A stretch of 64,000 nt of DNA from Strigamia acuminata (Eukaryota; Arthropoda; Chilopoda; Geophilomorpha; Linotaeniidae): contig CASHSZ010000135.1 of NCBI GenBank assembly GCA_949358305.1, positions 62,001 through 126,000 on the forward strand, read 5' to 3'. How positions within the stretch are numbered: position 1 is the first letter of the stretch; the number at the start of each line of letters is the position of its first letter. Shown in pieces: positions 61,099 to 64,000 of the stretch. A program made the translations under genes and the position numbers. The notes beneath the pieces were generated by a model. That model did no database searches, was not told the DNA's origin, and was given only the letters and a program-made list of their open reading frames with translations.

Positions 61099-64000
61099 TG
61101 ATGAGATCAAAAGTCTATTCTCCCAAATCATCGGTTGGATGTTTCTAAAACTTACATTGGAGCCTTCTACTAAGGTTTAAACACTATTTCTGAACATTTA
61201 GAGACATTGGTCTTGTGGTGTTTGTGCTAAGTCAACTGCGATGTGAAATAAGCTCAAAATTTTTTTTTCAAAATTTATTGCTTGGGTGTTGCTAAAACTT
61301 ACATTGAAGGCTTCTACTAAGGTTTAAACACTATTTCTAAACATTCAGAGACATTGGTCTTGTGGTGTTTGTGCTAAGTCAACTGTGATGAGATCAAAAG
61401 TCTATTCTCCCAAATCATCGGTTGGATGTTTCTAAAACTTACATTGGAGCCTTCTACTAAGGTTTAAACACTATTTCTGAACATTCAGAGACATTGGACT
61501 TGTGGTGTTTGTGCTAAGTCAACTGCGATGTGAAATGAGCTCAAAATTTTTTTTTCAAAATTTATTGCTTGGGTGTTGCTAAAACTTATATTGAAGGCTT
61601 CTACTAAGGTTTAAACACTATTTCTGAACATTCAGAGACATTGGTCTTGTGGTGTTTGTGCTAAGTCAACTGCGATGTGAAATGAGCTCAAAATTTTTTT
61701 TTCAAAATTTAATGCTTGGGTGTTGCTAAAACTTATATTGAAGGCTTCTACTAAGGTTTAAACACTGTTTCTGAACATTCAGAGACATTGGACTTGTGGT
61801 GTTTGTGCTAAGTCAACTGTGATGAGATCAAAAGTCTATTCTCCCAAATCATTGGTTGGATGTTTCTAAAACTTACATTGGAGCCTTCTACTAAGGTTTA
61901 AACACTATTTCTGAACATTCAGAGACATTGGTCTTGTGGTGTTTGTGCTAAGTCAACTGTGATGAGATCAAAAGTCTATTCTCCCAAATCATCGGTTGGA
62001 TGTTTCTAAAACTTACATTGGAGCCTTCTACTAAGGTTTAAACATTATTTCTGAACATTTAGAGACATTGGTCTTGTGGTGTTTGTGCTAAGTCAACTGC
62101 GATGTGAAATAAGCTCAAAATTTTTTTTTCAAAATTTATTGCTTGGGTGTTGCTAAAACTTACATTGAAGGCTTCTACTAAGGTTTAAACACTATTTCTA
62201 AACATTCAGAGACATTGGTCTTGTGGTGTTTGTGCTAAGTCAACTGTGATGAGATCAAAAGTCTATTCTCCCAAATCATCGGTTGGATGTTTCTAAAACT
62301 TACATTGGAGCCTTCTACTAAGGTTTAAACACTATTTCTGAACATTTAGAGACATTGGTCTTGTGGTGTTTGTGCTAAGTCAACTGCGATGTGAAATAAG
62401 CTCAAAATTTTTTTTTCAAAATTTATTGCTTGAGTGTTGCTAAAACTTATATTGAAGGCTTCTACTAAGGTTTAAACACTATTTCTGAACATTCAGAGAC
62501 ATTGGTCTTGTGGTATTTGTGCTAAGTCAACTGCGATGTGAAATGAGCTCAAAATTTTTTTTTCAAAATTTAATGCTTGGGTGTTGCTAAAACTTATATT
62601 GAAGGCTTCTACTAAAGTTTAAACACTATTTCTGAACATACAGAGACATTGGACTTGTGGTGTTTGTGCTAAGTAACTGTGATGAGATCAAAAGTCTATT
62701 CTCCCAAATCATTGCTTGGATGTTGCTAAAACTTACATTGAAGGCTTCTACTAAGGTTTAAACACTATTTCTGAACATTCAGAGACATTGGTCTTGTGGT
62801 GTTTGTGCTAAGTAACTGTGATGAGATCAAAAGTCTATTCTCCCAAATCATTGCTTGGATGTTGCTAAAACTTACATTGAAGGCTTCTACTAAGGTTTAA
62901 ACACTATTTCTGAACATTCAGAGACATTGGTCTTGTGGTGTTTGTGCTAAGTCAACTGTGATGAGATCAAAAGTCTATTCTCCCAAATCATCGGTTGGAT
63001 GTTTCTAAAACTTACATTGGAGCCTTCTACTAAGGTTTAAACACTATTTCTGAACATTCAGAGACATTGGTCTTATGGTGTTTGTGCTAAGTCAACTGTG
63101 ATGAGATCAAAAGTCTATTCTCCCAAATCATCGGTTGAATGTTTCTAAAACTTACATTGGAGCCTTCTACTAAGGTTTAAACTCTATTTCTGAACATTCA
63201 GAGACATTGGTCTTGTGGTGTTTGTGCTAAGTCAACTGTGATGAGATCAAAAGTCTATTCTCCCAAATCATCGGTTGGATGTTTCTAAAACTTACATTGG
63301 AGCCTTCTACTAAGGTTTAAACACTATTTCTGAACATTCAGAGACATTGGTCTTGTGGTGTTTGTGCTAAGTCAACTGCGATGTGAAATAAGCTCAAATT
63401 TTTTTTTTCAAAATTTATTGCTTGGGTGTTGCTAAAACTTACATTGAAGGCTTCTACTAAGGTTTAAACACTATTTCTAAACATTCAGAGACATTGGTCT
63501 TGTGGTGTTTGTGCTAAGTCAACTGTGATGAGATCAAAAGTCTATTCTCCCAAATCATCGGTTGGATGTTTCTAAAACTTACATTGGAGCCTTCTACTAA
63601 GGTTTAAACACTATTTCTGAACATTCAGAGACATTGGTCTTGTGGTGTTTGTGCTAAGTCAACTGCGATGTAAAATGAGCTCAAAATTTTTTTTTCAAAA
63701 TTTATTGCTTAGGTGTTTTTAAAACTTATATTGAAGGCTTCTACTAAGGTTTAAACACTATTTCTGAACATTCAGAGACATTGGACTTGTGATGTTTGTG
63801 CTAAGTCAACTGTGATGAGATCAAAAGTCTATTCTCCCAAATCATCAGTTGGATGTTTCTAAAACTTACATTGGAGCCTTCTACTAAGGTTTAAACACTA
63901 TTTCTGAACATTCAGAGACATTGGTCTTGTGGTGTTTGTGCTAAGTCAACTGTGATGAGATCAAAAGTCTATTCTCCCAAATCATTGGTTGGATGTTTCT

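Larger units (their letters stand above)
9628..64000 (+). repeat. Main satellite array, 140/147-bp monomers in higher-order repeats
   Basis: About 54.4 kb of uninterrupted head-to-tail satellite running off the right edge, roughly 380 monomers. Class A (140 bp) begins tgatgagatcaaaagtc. Class B (147 bp) begins cgatgtgaaataagctc and has a run of nine T's followed by aaaattt. The last 90 bp or so are common to both: acttctac/ttctactaagg, GTTTAAAC, aacattcagagacattgg, ttgtgctaagtcaactg. B usually has 'ctaaacattc' where A has 'ctgaacattc'. Within a class, monomers differ at a few recurrent positions (catcGG/catTGG/catcAG, ttgGatg/ttgAatg, TCTCCC/TCTTCC, gtGg/tATgg). These positions serve as markers of higher-order repeats. 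No ORF of meaningful length, no other mobile element and no inversion is visible. The array may be centromeric or pericentromeric; that is an inference from its size and homogeneity. Confidence 0.98.

Noticed and set aside
9628-64000. CRISPR array
   Set aside because: Units are 140-147 bp with no unique spacers between short repeats; the whole unit repeats. This is satellite DNA.
9628-64000. CENP-B box in 'catcggttggatg'
   Set aside because: Only a few bases resemble the core. The conserved CGGG half is missing, and the 'cgg' varies freely to 'tgg' or 'cag' between monomers.
9628-64000. Coding genes or RNA genes hidden in the satellite
   Set aside because: All frames are closed at short intervals and no tRNA-like or Pol III box structure was recognised in the monomer.
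1-64000. A novel multi-gene biological system
   Set aside because: The only coding content is one transposon polyprotein; everything else is LTR, leader or satellite.

Overview
The window looks like constitutive heterochromatin from an animal genome, most likely an arthropod or other invertebrate. Two things point there: a long array of one tandem satellite family, and a BEL/Pao-class LTR retrotransposon, a class found in animals. I do not recognise the satellite family, so I do not name a species. There is no bacterial-style gene organisation, no RNA gene that I can support, and no host protein-coding gene.

Layout. Positions 1-310 are the end of a satellite array: a 23-bp tail, one 140-bp monomer (24-163) and one 147-bp monomer (164-310). 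Positions 311-9623 are a complete BEL/Pao retrotransposon on the minus strand. Its 3' LTR is 311-1804 and its 5' LTR is 8113-9623. One uninterrupted Gag-Pol frame occupies 1865-7105, and a leader of about 1 kb occupies 7106-8112. The insertion is flanked by a 4-bp target duplication, ACTG. Removing the element plus one ACTG restores the satellite exactly. Positions 9628-64000, about 54.4 kb, are satellite again. All monomers are head-to-tail and no other interruption is visible.

The element. Gag-Pol carries a Gag region, three CCHC zinc knuckles, an aspartic protease (DPG in place of D[S/T]G), reverse transcriptase (FMDD), RNase H (D-E-D-D), an HHCC/DDE integrase and a C-terminal BEL/Pao tail domain. 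Every catalytic residue I looked for is present, apart from the unusual protease motif. The LTRs differ by three transitions and one 17-bp indel, so the insertion is recent and may still be competent. The leader holds two tandem duplications (periods 69 and 51 bp). I could not find the expected polypurine tract on the coding strand next to the 3' LTR.

The satellite. There are two main monomer classes, A (140 bp) and B (147 bp). They share roughly the last 90 bp and differ in the first 55-60 bp. Chimeric A/B monomers also occur. The monomers are arranged in nested higher-order repeats. By reading marker variants I measured periods of 707, 1,561, 1,848, 2,547, 3,687, 4,248 and 4,807 bp, plus a block of about 12 kb copied about 16 kb downstream. 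Copies differ mainly by gain or loss of whole monomers, the expected signature of unequal exchange. The array is a candidate centromeric or pericentromeric satellite, but nothing in the sequence proves centromere function.
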